This document shows, piece by piece, positions 1 to 10,642 of a stretch of 64,000 bases of DNA. Below the pieces are notes generated by a model that was not told the origin of the DNA, made no database searches, and worked only from the letters and a program-made list of their open reading frames with translations. This DNA comes from Shinella yambaruensis (GTDB taxonomy: Bacteria; Pseudomonadota; Alphaproteobacteria; Rhizobiales; Rhizobiaceae), in the NCBI RefSeq assembly GCF_022899355.1, contig NZ_JALJCK010000001.1:186001-250000 (forward strand), given 5' to 3'. Each line of letters opens with the position of its first letter. Positions within the stretch are counted from its first letter, which is position 1. A program made the position numbers and the translations under genes.

Positions 1-356
1 TCTTCGATCGCGCCCGCGGCGTCTTCCAGGGGCAGATCCGCGTTGCGCCGGACGCCCAGAAGACCGACGCCAAGATGTCGTGCAACACGCTGCTGCTCTC
101 CGACGAAGCCGATTTCTCGGCCAAGCCGGAGCTGGAGATCTTCGCCGACGACGTGCAGTGCGGCCACGGCGCGACCGTGATCGACATCGACCACACGCAG
201 CTCTTCTACCTGATGGCCCGCGGCATCCCGGAAAACAAGGCACGCGCCATGCTGGTCAACGCCTTCGTCGCCGAGATCGTCGAGGAGCTGGAAGACGAGC
301 CGCTGGTCGAGGCGCTGGAAGGCGTCATCGCCGACTGGCTCGACAAGCACGCCTAA
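1..356 (+). CDS. sufD: SufD, Fe-S cluster assembly scaffold protein (C-terminal part)
   Basis: The reading frame is open from the window edge, so only the C-terminal ~117 residues are present. SufD pairs with SufB in the SufBC2D scaffold on which cytosolic Fe-S clusters are built. The visible part has the family's C-terminal signature: RGVFQGQI near the edge, then CNTLLLS, a CGHGAT segment and the terminal FYLMARGIPENKAR helix region. It lies 66 bp upstream of sufS in the same orientation, as in rhizobial suf operons, so sufB and sufC are expected to the left. A 5' truncation by the window boundary is the only oddity. Confidence 0.96.
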   Translation, partial: FDRARGVFQGQIRVAPDAQKTDAKMSCNTLLLSDEADFSAKPELEIFADDVQCGHGATVIDIDHTQLFYLMARGIPENKARAMLVNAFVAEIVEELEDEPLVEALEGVIADWLDKHA

Positions 357-358
357 CA

Positions 359-410
359 GGAGCAATCCCAGCAAAAGTGTACAGCGGTTTTGCGTCCGGA
401 TTGCGTAAAC
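359..410. repeat. ~50-bp palindromic intergenic repeat, copy 1
   Basis: Core reads GCAATCCCAGCAAAAGTG, then GCGGTTTTGCG, then CCGGATTGCG. The same unit occurs inverted at 2843-2890, with the shared halves GCAAAAGTG and GCGGTTTTGC. It sits between sufD and sufS, just upstream of the sufS ribosome site. From memory, similar elements are scattered through Rhizobiaceae intergenic regions; I could not check that here. Confidence 0.6.
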
Positions 411-422
411 AAGGAAGTCGAG

Positions 423-1661
423 ATGGAACACGCCCCCGCACTGGCCTATGACGTCGAGGCGATCCGCAAGGATTTCCCGATCCTGTCGAAAACGGTCTAC
501 GGCAAGCCGCTGGTCTATCTCGACAACGGCGCCTCGGCGCAGAAGCCGCAGGCGGTGATCGACGCGATTTCGCACGCCTATTCCAGCGAATATGCCAATG
601 TGCATCGCGGCCTGCACTTCCTGTCGAACGCCGCCACGGACGCCTACGAGGCGGCGCGCGAGAAGGTGCGCCGTTTCCTCAACGCCTCCTCGGTCGACGA
701 GATCATCTTCACGAAATCCTCGACCGAGGCGATCAACACGGTCGCCTACGGCTACGGCATGCCGAAGATCGGCGCGGGCGACGAGATCGTGCTGTCGATC
801 ATGGAGCACCATTCCAACATCGTGCCGTGGCACTTCATCCGCGAGCGGCAGGGCGCCAAGCTCGTCTGGGCGCCGGTGGACGATACGGGCGCCTTCCACA
901 TCGAAGACTTCGAGAAGTGCCTGACCGAGCGCACCAGGCTCATCGCCATAACGCATATGTCGAACGCGCTCGGCACCATCGTGCCGGTCAAGGAGATATG
1001 CCGCATCGCCCGCGAGCGCGGCATTCCGGTGCTGGTCGACGGCTCGCAGGGCGCCGTGCACATGCCGGTGGACGTGCGGGACATCGATTGCGACTGGTAT
1101 GTGATGACCGGCCACAAGCTCTACGGCCCCTCCGGCATCGGCGTGCTCTACGGCAAGATGGACCGGCTGAAGGAGATGCGGCCCTTCCAGGGCGGCGGCG
1201 AGATGATCGTCGACGTGACCGAGGACATCGTCACCTACAACGACCCGCCGCACCGCTTCGAGGCCGGCACGCCGCCGATCGTGCAGGCGATCGGGCTCGG
1301 CCATGCGCTCGACTACATGGAGAAGATCGGCCGTGCGGCGATCGCCACCCATGAGGCGGACCTGCGCGACTATGCCCATGAGCGGCTTTCGGCGATCAAT
1401 TCGCTGAAGATCTTCGGCACGGCGCTGGGCAAGGGCTCGATCTTCTCCTTCGAGCTGGAAGGCATCCATGCCCATGACGTCTCGATGGTCATCGACCGGG
1501 CAGGGGTGGCGGTGCGCGCCGGCACCCATTGCGCCCAGCCGCTCTTGAAACGCTTCGGCGTCACCTCCACATGCCGGGCATCGTTCGGCCTGTACAACAC
1601 GCGCGCCGAAGTCGATGCCCTGGCCGACGCGCTCGACCATGCCCGCAAATTCTTTGCCTGA
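423..1661 (+). CDS. sufS: SufS cysteine desulfurase
   Basis: Class-II PLP-dependent cysteine desulfurase of 412 residues. It releases sulfur from L-cysteine as a persulfide and hands it to the SUF scaffold. The PLP lysine is Lys232 in TGHKLYGPSG. The catalytic cysteine is Cys370 in RAGTHCAQP, followed by the usual TCRASFGLYNT. The ATG at 423 is chosen because AAGGAAG lies 5-6 nt upstream; an in-frame TTG at 390 would put the start inside the palindromic repeat and adds residues not typical of the family. Length is normal. It is flanked by sufD and sufT in one transcription unit. Confidence 0.97.
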   Translation: MEHAPALAYDVEAIRKDFPILSKTVYGKPLVYLDNGASAQKPQAVIDAISHAYSSEYANVHRGLHFLSNAATDAYEAAREKVRRFLNASSVDEIIFTKSSTEAINTVAYGYGMPKIGAGDEIVLSIMEHHSNIVPWHFIRERQGAKLVWAPVDDTGAFHIEDFEKCLTERTRLIAITHMSNALGTIVPVKEICRIARERGIPVLVDGSQGAVHMPVDVRDIDCDWYVMTGHKLYGPSGIGVLYGKMDRLKEMRPFQGGGEMIVDVTEDIVTYNDPPHRFEAGTPPIVQAIGLGHALDYMEKIGRAAIATHEADLRDYAHERLSAINSLKIFGTALGKGSIFSFELEGIHAHDVSMVIDRAGVAVRAGTHCAQPLLKRFGVTSTCRASFGLYNTRAEVDALADALDHARKFFA

Positions 1662-1673
1662 GGAGGTGGACCC

Positions 1674-2054
1674 ATGTCCCTCGACGCAACGGAAGACAAG
1701 ACCGACGTCCGCGACGGCATCGTGCATTCGGCGATCCCGGACGACGAACTGGCGCGCCTTTCCGACGACATCATCTCCGCCCTGAAGACGGTCTACGACC
1801 CGGAAATCCCGGCCGACATCTTCGAGCTCGGCCTGATCTACAAGATCGACATCGAAGACGACCGCATGGTCAAGATCGACATGACGCTGACGGCGCCCGG
1901 TTGCCCCGTGGCCGGCGAGATGCCGGGCTGGGTGGAAAACGCCGTGGGCGCGGTCGAGGGCGTGTCCGGCGTCGAGGTCAAGATGACCTTCGATCCGCCG
2001 TGGACGCCGGACCGCATGTCGGAAGAGGCGCAGGTCGCCGTGGGCTGGTATTGA
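1674..2054 (+). CDS. sufT: SufT-like DUF59/MIP18 Fe-S assembly protein
   Basis: A 126-residue MIP18/DUF59 family protein that starts 12 bp after sufS behind a GAGGAGGTG ribosome site. SufT-type proteins assist Fe-S cluster assembly or transfer to apo-proteins. The core runs from about residue 25 to 120, with YDPEIPADIFELGLIY and the conserved cysteine in TAPGCPVAGEMP. The N-terminal ~25 residues are acidic and probably flexible. Position inside the suf operon supports the call. The family also includes PaaD-like proteins, but the suf context makes SufT the better name. Confidence 0.9.
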   Translation: MSLDATEDKTDVRDGIVHSAIPDDELARLSDDIISALKTVYDPEIPADIFELGLIYKIDIEDDRMVKIDMTLTAPGCPVAGEMPGWVENAVGAVEGVSGVEVKMTFDPPWTPDRMSEEAQVAVGWY

Positions 2055-2077
2055 AGCGAGGGGCACTGGCTGAGGCC

Positions 2078-2239
2078 TGCCCCTCATCCGCCTGCCGGCA
2101 CCTTCTCCCCGCAAGCGGGGCGAAGGACGACCGGGCGATGGTTTCCTCGATAGGGATGCCTCTTCGTTTGGGAAAACCGTGCGGCATATCCCTTCTCCCC
2201 GCTTGCGGGGAGAAGGTGGCGGCAGCCGGATGAGGGGCA
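2078..2239. repeat. RIME-like palindromic intergenic element A
   Basis: About 162 bp bounded by inverted ends TGCCCCTCATCCG and CGGATGAGGGGCA. Each half contains a strong hairpin (CTTCTCCCCGCAAGCGGGG on the left, CTTCTCCCCGCTTGCGGGG on the right). Two further relatives occur at 8647-8763 and 55091-55225. The build resembles the Rhizobium-specific intergenic mosaic elements (RIME) described for rhizobia. It lies between sufT and sufA. Confidence 0.8.
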
Positions 2240-2339
2240 AACTCTCAGCGCTGTGACTTGATCCGTTAACCCGCCAACACTAGATTCGGATTCGCAGACC
2301 GCCGGGCCTTGAACCCGGCCGGCGAAGGAGAAGCGGCCC

Positions 2340-2732
2340 ATGGCCTTTGCAGTGATGACACTCACCGACGCGGCGGCAGACCGGGTCAAGGCGATCGTTG
2401 ACAATGCCGGCGGCGATGCCAAGGGCATTCGCGTCGGCATCAAGAAGGGCGGTTGCGCCGGCATGGAATATGCCATCGACCTCGTCACCGAACCCAATGC
2501 CAAGGACGACCTGATCGAACACAACGGTGCCAGCGTCTGGGTCGCGCCGGAGGCGGTGCTCTACCTTCTCGGCACGCAGATGGATTTCGAGGTGACGACG
2601 CTGCGCTCCGGCTTCACCTTCCACAACCCGAACCAGACGTCCGCCTGCGGCTGCGGCGAATCGGTCGAGCTGAAGCCGGCCGATCTTGCGGCCCTCGCGG
2701 CTTCCGGCCAGCCGACGGTGCGCGCCGGCTGA
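2340..2732 (+). CDS. sufA: SufA, A-type Fe-S carrier protein (HesB/IscA family)
   Basis: A 130-residue A-type carrier that accepts Fe-S clusters from the scaffold and delivers them to target proteins. All three ligand cysteines are present: Cys39 in KKGGCAGMEY, and Cys103 and Cys105 in SACGCGES. A GAAGGAGA ribosome site precedes the ATG. The last ~18 residues (ELKPADLAALAASGQP) form a short extension beyond the fold. It closes the suf cluster, separated from sufT by RIME-like element A, which could act as an attenuator or processing site. Confidence 0.95.
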   Translation: MAFAVMTLTDAAADRVKAIVDNAGGDAKGIRVGIKKGGCAGMEYAIDLVTEPNAKDDLIEHNGASVWVAPEAVLYLLGTQMDFEVTTLRSGFTFHNPNQTSACGCGESVELKPADLAALAASGQPTVRAG

Positions 2733-2842
2733 ACCGGTCGGGCATTGCGCAGCCCGTCAATCCTTGCGGCTTTCCTTCACCGGCGGTCTTGCCGGGAGCG
2801 TTTCCACGCCCTTTCCGAAATCGCTCCAGCCTTTCGTCCCGG

Positions 2843-2890
2843 CGCAATTCCGGCAAAACCGCTTCGCACTTTTGCCGGAATTGCTTTAGT
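2843..2890. repeat. ~50-bp palindromic intergenic repeat, copy 2 (inverted)
   Basis: Imperfect palindrome with arms GCAATTCCGGCAAAA and TTTTGCCGGAATTGC around CCGCTTCGCAC. It is the reverse-orientation relative of 359-410. It lies between sufA and the sensor kinase gene. Confidence 0.65.
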
Positions 2891-2951
2891 CTCCCGCGCG
2901 CGGCGCGCGAATCCGGCGCCGGCGTGATCGCCAGGGAGAGGGGCGCGAGCG

Positions 2952-4817
2952 ATGGACGACTTTGCCGCGGCACTTTACCAGAACCTGCCCTTTCCCGTGG
3001 TCATTGTCGACGCGCAGGGGTGCCTCGTTTCCCACAATGATGCGGCCGCCCGCACCTTCGGCTGGAGCCGCGACGACGGGGCGGCGGCGGGCGTGGCCGT
3101 TCTCGCGGGCGAGGCGGCAGCGGCGCGCCTTGCCCGGCAGGCCGCGGGCGGGCGCGAAAATACCCATGCTCTCTGCTTCCGCCACGACAACGGCGCCACC
3201 TTCGACGCGACGGCCCATGTGATCGCCATGCCGGATGCAGGCGGACGGCCCTCCTATGCGATCCTCCTGCGCAGCCTTCTGAGCGGAGGCAGCCACGGCG
3301 AGCAGATCCTGCTGGGCCAGCGCATCGCGGCGGCGCTCGACACGATGCCCGAGGGGTTTGCGATCTTCGACGAGACGGAGCACCTCGTCATGTTCAACCG
3401 CTCCTACAAGGAGCGGTGCGGACCGGCCCGCGATGCCGTGCGCGTGGGCGTGACGCTGGAGAGCATTACGCGCGCCAATATCCGCGCGGGCATGTTTCCC
3501 GGCATCCGGGAGGGAACGCCGGAGGCCGAGGCGATGGTGCGCGCCCGCCTCGAAAGCCACAGGAACACCGGCAGCGGCGGAACCGTCTTCGAGTTCGGCA
3601 AGGACCGGTGGATCCGCGGCGAGAGCCATGTGGCCGAGACCGGCGACATCGTCGCGCTGCGCGTCGACGTAACGGAGCTGAAGCGCACCGAAGCGGCGCT
3701 GGAGATGAAGCGCCGCGAATATCTCTCGCTGCTGCAGATCCTGCCCGACATGATCCTGCGGTTCGATCGCGACCTGACGATCCGCTTCGCCAATGACAAA
3801 TACGCCCATTTCGTCGGCTCGACGACGGACGGGCTGATCGGCCGCTACCTGCCGGATATCGCCTGCGCACCGGAACATACCGCGGCGCTGATGGACGTCG
3901 AGAACTACACCCGCGCCGCGCCCGTCAAGACCGTGGAGATCTGCATCGAGGGGCATGACGGCCAGATGATGTGGATGCTCTGGACCGCCGTGGCGATCTT
4001 CGACAAGGAGGGTGTCTGCGAGGTCGTCTGCGTCGGGCGCGACATCACCGAGGCCAAGCGCCAGCAGCAGCAGGTGGAAGCCCAGACGAAGGAGCTGCGC
4101 CGCAAGAACGAGGCGCTGGACCAGTTCACCGCCACGGTCTCGCATGACCTGAAGGCGCCGCTGCGCCACCTTTCCATGTTCGCCGAGATGATCTCGGAGG
4201 ACCTGCACCGCGGCGACATCGCCGAACTGCCGACCTATGCCGACCATGTGCGCAAGAGCGCCGCGCGCATGCGCCGGATCATCGACAGCCTGCTGGAATT
4301 CTCGCAGATCGCCTACCGGATCTCGGCGCCGAAGCCCGTTTCGCTCTCCGACGTGGTGCGCGACGCGCTCGCGCTGCTGGAAAGCCATGTGCAGGAGGCG
4401 GGCGGGCGTGTCGAGGCCGCGCCCATGCCGGACGTGATGGGCGATCCGGAGCTCCTGAAGCGGCTGGCGCAGAACCTCATCGGCAATGCGCTGAAGTACC
4501 GCCGGCCCGGCGCCGCGCCGGTCGTGCGCGTCTACTGCCGCGAGCGCCCGGGCGGCATCGATTTCGTCGTCGAGGATGACGGCATCGGCATCGACCCGCA
4601 GCATGCCGGACGGATTTTCGAGGTGTTTCAACGCCTTCACCGGGACGAGGCGGTGTACCAGGGCACCGGCGTCGGACTCGCGCTGGCGCGCCGGATCGTC
4701 GAGAGCCACAACGGGGTGATAACGCTTGACACGCAGTACGGTCCGGGGGCACGCTTCGTCGTGACGTTTCCGCAACCCGTAAAATCAAAGGGGAACGATC
4801 GTGGGAGGCTCGGCTAG
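2952..4817 (+). CDS. multi-PAS sensor histidine kinase
   Basis: A 621-residue kinase without clear membrane segments. Three PAS-type regions can be seen: ~8-110 (FPVVIVDAQG), ~120-245 (IAAALDTMPEGFAIFDETE) and ~255-375 (LLQILPDMILRFDRD). A short coiled coil leads into the HisKA helix, with His398 in TVSHDLKAPLRHLS. The ATPase domain has the N box NLIGNALKYR, DDGIGI and GTGVGLALARRIVE. The HisKA/HATPase pair resembles the phytochrome-type kinases that work with small CheY-like regulators. The ATG follows AGGGAGAGGGG. The stop codon overlaps the start of the response regulator gene, so the two are translationally coupled. The signal is unknown; a soluble redox, light or gas cue is possible but unproven. 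Confidence 0.9.
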   Translation: MDDFAAALYQNLPFPVVIVDAQGCLVSHNDAAARTFGWSRDDGAAAGVAVLAGEAAAARLARQAAGGRENTHALCFRHDNGATFDATAHVIAMPDAGGRPSYAILLRSLLSGGSHGEQILLGQRIAAALDTMPEGFAIFDETEHLVMFNRSYKERCGPARDAVRVGVTLESITRANIRAGMFPGIREGTPEAEAMVRARLESHRNTGSGGTVFEFGKDRWIRGESHVAETGDIVALRVDVTELKRTEAALEMKRREYLSLLQILPDMILRFDRDLTIRFANDKYAHFVGSTTDGLIGRYLPDIACAPEHTAALMDVENYTRAAPVKTVEICIEGHDGQMMWMLWTAVAIFDKEGVCEVVCVGRDITEAKRQQQQVEAQTKELRRKNEALDQFTATVSHDLKAPLRHLSMFAEMISEDLHRGDIAELPTYADHVRKSAARMRRIIDSLLEFSQIAYRISAPKPVSLSDVVRDALALLESHVQEAGGRVEAAPMPDVMGDPELLKRLAQNLIGNALKYRRPGAAPVVRVYCRERPGGIDFVVEDDGIGIDPQHAGRIFEVFQRLHRDEAVYQGTGVGLALARRIVESHNGVITLDTQYGPGARFVVTFPQPVKSKGNDRGRLG

Positions 4818-5208
4818 AAAGCTGATCGTCGTGGACGACGATCTTGTGGACGTGCGCTTCGTCATGCGCGCCTTCAGCGATGCCGGCAGCACGATCGAGA
4901 TCACCCATGTCGCCGACGCGGAACTGGCGAGCGACCGGCTCGACCGCGAGGCCTTCGACTATATCCTGCTCGACATCAACATGCCCGGCACCAGCGGCAT
5001 GGACCTGCTCAAGCGGCTGCGCGGGCGCGCCCGCACGGCGGTGACGCCCGTCATCATGCTGTCCTCGTCCTCCAGCACCGCCGACGTCAACCGCGCCTAT
5101 CAGAACGGCGCCAATGCCTATGCCGTCAAGCCCTCGACGCTGAGCGGCTACCGCGATTTCGCCGAAGGCTTTACCCGCTTCTGGGTGGACGTCGCCGTCT
5201 CGCCCTGA
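4801..5208 (+). CDS. single-domain response regulator (Rcp1-like receiver)
   Basis: A 135-residue stand-alone receiver domain and the evident partner of the upstream kinase. Acidic pocket VVDDD, phosphoacceptor Asp58 in LLDINMPG, and the lysine in YAVKPS are all present. It has no output domain, so it acts through protein partners or as a phosphate shuttle. The GTG start at 4801 follows AAAGGGGAACG and overlaps the kinase stop by 17 nt. The YAVKPSTLSGY motif and long C-terminal helix match the Rcp1/Cph1-partner type of receiver. It is followed by a strong terminator. Confidence 0.9.
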   Translation: MGGSARKLIVVDDDLVDVRFVMRAFSDAGSTIEITHVADAELASDRLDREAFDYILLDINMPGTSGMDLLKRLRGRARTAVTPVIMLSSSSSTADVNRAYQNGANAYAVKPSTLSGYRDFAEGFTRFWVDVAVSP

Positions 5209-5231
5209 TCCTCTCCCTGCCCGCAATGAAA

Positions 5232-5259
5232 AACCCCGGCCGATGGATCGGCCGGGGTT
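5232..5259. terminator. bidirectional Rho-independent terminator
   Basis: A perfect 13-bp inverted repeat, AACCCCGGCCGAT and ATCGGCCGGGGTT, flanked by A-rich and T-rich bases. It lies between the convergent response regulator gene and gcvP, so it can end transcripts from both sides. Confidence 0.8.
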
Positions 5260-5279
5260 CGTCAGTTTGTGGCGTGAAT

Positions 5280-5298
5280 CCTCGGGTCGAGCCCGAGG
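5280..5298. repeat. short GC-rich hairpin repeat
   Basis: CCTCGGG-TCGAG-CCCGAGG followed by ATGACGG. This resembles the very common rhizobial interspersed hairpin that reads LGLDPRIH on the opposite strand. It may add to termination downstream of gcvP. Confidence 0.5.
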
Positions 5299-5374
5299 AT
5301 GACGGAGGAGAGGTTGCGGGATACGCCGTTGGAAACCGGACCCCGCCGACAGGAACGGCCGGGACACAAAGTCC

Positions 5375-8244
<2,870 letters not shown>

Positions 8245-8245
<1 letters not shown>

Positions 8246-8607
8246 CAGCCGACAAGCTCCTTGTAGGCGGCTTCATCGAGCAGCGCTTCCGCGTCGGCGG
8301 GGTTAGCGAGCTTCAGCTTGAAGAACCAGCCGGCGCCCTGCGGGTCGCTGTTGACGAGGGAGGGATCGGCGGTGATCGCCTCGTTGATTTCGACGATCTC
8401 GCCGTCAAGCGGACAATAGACGTCGGAAGCTGCCTTGACGCTCTCGACGGTGGCCGCGTCGCCGCCCTTCTCGAAGGTCGCGCCGACCTCGGGCAGTTCC
8501 ACGAAGACGAGATCGCCGAGCTGTTCGGCCGCGTGCACCGTGATGCCGACGGTCGCAACGCCGCCTTCGATCTTCAGCCACTCGTGTTCTTCGGTGAATT
8601 TCAGCAT
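8245..8607 (-). CDS. gcvH: glycine cleavage system H protein
   Basis: A 120-residue lipoyl carrier that shuttles the aminomethyl group between GcvP and GcvT. The lipoylation site is Lys58 in [17 protein letters not shown] at the N-terminus and the GAGWFFKLK segment are typical. LipB, which makes the lipoyl precursor, is encoded at 21752-22498 in the same window. The gene is separated from gcvT by a RIME-like repeat but shares its orientation, and it overlaps gcvP by one base. Confidence 0.97.
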
Positions 8608-8646
8608 GTTCGTTCCTCTCTATGGGAAATTTGTTGGTCGAACCAA

Positions 8647-8763
8647 CCCCCTCATCCGGCCCTTCGGGCCACCTTCTCCCCGCGGGGGAGAAGGGGATAC
8701 CGGCGCTTGCCTTTTTCACCTTCTCCCCCGCGGGGAGAAGGTGCCGGCAGGCGGATGAGGGGG
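8647..8763. repeat. RIME-like palindromic element B inside the gcv operon
   Basis: About 117 bp with inverted ends CCCCCTCATCCG and CGGATGAGGGGG, enclosing two hairpins of the CCTTCTCCCCGCGGGGGAGAAGG type. It fills most of the gcvT-gcvH intergenic space. As RNA it would fold strongly and could affect the relative amounts of GcvT versus GcvH/GcvP. Confidence 0.82.
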
Positions 8764-8780
8764 CGAAGCACGTACATCTG

Positions 8781-9920
8781 TCAGCGCTTGAAGGTGTTCT
8801 TGACGAAGGGCATGGCCGCGACGGTGATGGGCAGGAATTTTCCGCGCACGCCGGCATAGAGCTGGGTGCCGGGCGCCGTCGCCGCCTTGGTGACGTAGCC
8901 CATGGCGACGGGGCCGTCGGCATTCGGGCCGAAGCCGCCGGAGGTGACGGTGCCGACGACGTCCTCGCCCTCGGCATCGGTGGCGAGCACCGCACCGCCG
9001 CGCACCGGCGCGCGGCCCTCCGCCTTCAGGCCGACGCGGCGGCGGGATGCGCCGTTTTCGAGCTCACGGAGGATGACGGCCGCACCCGGAAAGCCGCCGG
9101 CGCGCTCGCCGCCCGTGCGACGCACCTTCTGGATGGCCCATTCGAGACCGGCTTCCACCGGTGTGGTCGTCGTGTCGATGTCGTTGCCGTAAAGGCAGAG
9201 GCCGGCTTCGAGGCGCAGCGAATCACGCGCGCCAAGGCCGATCGGCAGCACGTCCGGGTGGTCGAGCAGGCGGCGACAGACCGCTTCGGCAAGGCTGGCG
9301 GGAATGGAGATCTCGAACCCGTCCTCGCCCGTATAGCCCGAACGCGAGACGATGCAGTCGGCATCGTGCAGGTCGCAGGCGCGCACGTCCATGAAGCGCA
9401 TGGAGGAGACGTCCGCCCACAGTTCGGCGAGCACGGCCTCGGCATGCGGGCCCTGCAGCGCGATGAGGGCGCGGTCGTCGTGCAGGGTCAGTTCGCAGGT
9501 GTCGCCGATCTTCGCCAGCATATGGGCGAAATCCGCCTCCTTGCAGGCGGCGTTGACGACGACGTAGAAATGGTCGCCGCGATTGGCGATCATCAGGTCG
9601 TCGAGGATGCCGCCCGCGTCATTGGTGAAGAGGGCGTAGCGCTGGCGGCCCTCGCCGAGGCCGAGGACATCGACCGGCACCAGCGTCTCCAGCGCGCGGG
9701 CGGCGTCCGCATTGTCGCCGGAGCGGGCGCGCACGGTGACCTGGCCCATGTGGGACACGTCGAACAGGCCGGCGCTCGCGCGGGTGTGCAGATGTTCCTT
9801 CATCACGCCGGCGGCATATTGCACCGGCATCTCGTAGCCGGCGAACGGCACCATGCGGGCGCCGAGCGAAAGGTTCAGCGCATGAAGCGGGGTTTTCTTG
9901 AGTTCAGACGATCCGTCCAA
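8781..9920 (-). CDS. gcvT: aminomethyltransferase, T protein
   Basis: Folate-dependent T protein that releases ammonia and forms methylene-tetrahydrofolate from the H-protein-bound intermediate. Typical motifs include KKTPLHALNLSLGARMVPFAG, GLFDVSHMGQ and GYTGEDGFEI. I place the start at a TTG (9920) with GGAGGG six bases upstream, giving 379 residues, the usual length. The longer open frame to 9971 lacks family similarity and runs into the riboswitch leader. The TTG start overlaps a U-run after a hairpin that holds the ribosome site, which suggests riboswitch control of both elongation and initiation. Confidence 0.93.
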   Translation of the reverse strand: MDGSSELKKTPLHALNLSLGARMVPFAGYEMPVQYAAGVMKEHLHTRASAGLFDVSHMGQVTVRARSGDNADAARALETLVPVDVLGLGEGRQRYALFTNDAGGILDDLMIANRGDHFYVVVNAACKEADFAHMLAKIGDTCELTLHDDRALIALQGPHAEAVLAELWADVSSMRFMDVRACDLHDADCIVSRSGYTGEDGFEISIPASLAEAVCRRLLDHPDVLPIGLGARDSLRLEAGLCLYGNDIDTTTTPVEAGLEWAIQKVRRTGGERAGGFPGAAVILRELENGASRRRVGLKAEGRAPVRGGAVLATDAEGEDVVGTVTSGGFGPNADGPVAMGYVTKAATAPGTQLYAGVRGKFLPITVAAMPFVKNTFKR

Positions 9921-9922
9921 AA

Positions 9923-9946
9923 GGCGCCCTCCAGTCCTGTGGCGCC
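9923..9946 (-). promoter_or_regulatory. expression-platform hairpin covering the gcvT ribosome site
   Basis: On the minus strand GGCGCC-(12 nt)-GGCGCC is followed directly by TTTT and the TTG start. The GGAGGG Shine-Dalgarno lies partly in the loop and partly in the 3' arm. It can be read as a terminator or as a translation-blocking hairpin downstream of the glycine aptamers. A second nested stem, GGCTCA...TGAGCC around GGCGCGAAAGCGCC, lies between it and the aptamers. Confidence 0.6.
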
Positions 9947-10008
9947 CCCTATCCAACGGGCACCGGCTCACAATCCCGGCGCTTTCGCGCCGCTCTCCTG
10001 AGCCCCCT

Positions 10009-10172
10009 CTGTCCCTTCGCCTGAGATTGTTATCCCTTCGGCGAGCGCTCGAAAAACGCTTCTCTCCAGAGTTCCGACGGCACCTTGCTGGTCCTTTTGC
10101 CTGAGAGTTTCCGGGGCGGTTGCTCCTTCGGCACCGGCCATGCCCTTGGTCGGGCGGCCAGCTTCTCCCAGC
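10009..10172 (-). ncRNA. tandem glycine riboswitch (gcvT element)
   Basis: Two aptamers are readable on the minus strand. Aptamer 1 (10172 to 10087) begins GCTGGGAGAAGC and has GCACC-GAAGG-type and CTCTCAGGCAAAAGGACC blocks. Aptamer 2 (about 10076 to 10009) has CTCTGGAGAG, GCCGAAGGG and ATCTCAGGCGAAGGGACAG. These match the known glycine riboswitch conserved cores. It precedes gcvT by ~90 nt. In known cases glycine binding turns the downstream gcv operon on. Confidence 0.95.
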
Positions 10173-10333
10173 GAGGTCGCCTCCAGATAAAGGCGTTGCC
10201 CGCGCTTTGGCAAGAGCGTTGCGTCGCTCCCAAGCGAATTTTTGTCGTAGCGGGAAAGGCCGGGCAGGGACCGCGCAAAGAAAAGCCCCCGAAGGGGCGG
10301 CAGGTTGGAGGACGGCTGTTTTCCGAAGGAGGA

Positions 10334-10615
10334 TCAGGCGGGTTCCGGCACGGCGGGCAGGTCATTCTCGACATAGAGGCGCTGCGCCTGCGAAACGGTT
10401 ACCGCGCTTCCGGGGGCGGTGATCAGCGCCAGGGCCAGGGCCGGCGGATGGATGACGGTGAGCGCGGCGATCGCGCGGGCATCGCCGCGGACCTTCGCAT
10501 CCTCGCTCCAGGCATGGATGCGCTCCTCGAAGAGGGTGTTCGCACGCGTCTGCGACCGCATTCCCTGCGATGCGTAGGCGGCCGTTGCCGGCGAAACTGT
10601 CACGATCTGTGTCAT
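10334..10615 (-). CDS. small hypothetical protein
   Basis: A 93-residue protein that I do not recognise. It has no obvious signal peptide, membrane helix or catalytic motif; the middle is rich in alanine (ALALALITAPGSAV). The start at MTQIVTVSPAT is preferred, but an in-frame ATG at 10663 is also possible and neither has a strong ribosome site. It is transcribed divergently from the RAM-domain gene and lies upstream of the gcv riboswitch in the same orientation. Codon use looks native. Function unknown. Confidence 0.5.
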   Translation of the reverse strand: MTQIVTVSPATAAYASQGMRSQTRANTLFEERIHAWSEDAKVRGDARAIAALTVIHPPALALALITAPGSAVTVSQAQRLYVENDLPAVPEPA

Positions 10616-10642
10616 GGCATTCAACGGAGTTGGTTTTGTATC

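Noticed and set aside
390-422. TTG start giving 11 extra residues to SufS
   Set aside because: It lies inside the palindromic repeat and has no ribosome site, while ATG 423 follows AAGGAAG.
9921-9971. N-terminal extension of GcvT to an upstream ATG
   Set aside because: The extra residues do not resemble GcvT and overlap the riboswitch expression platform; TTG 9920 has a GGAGGG site.
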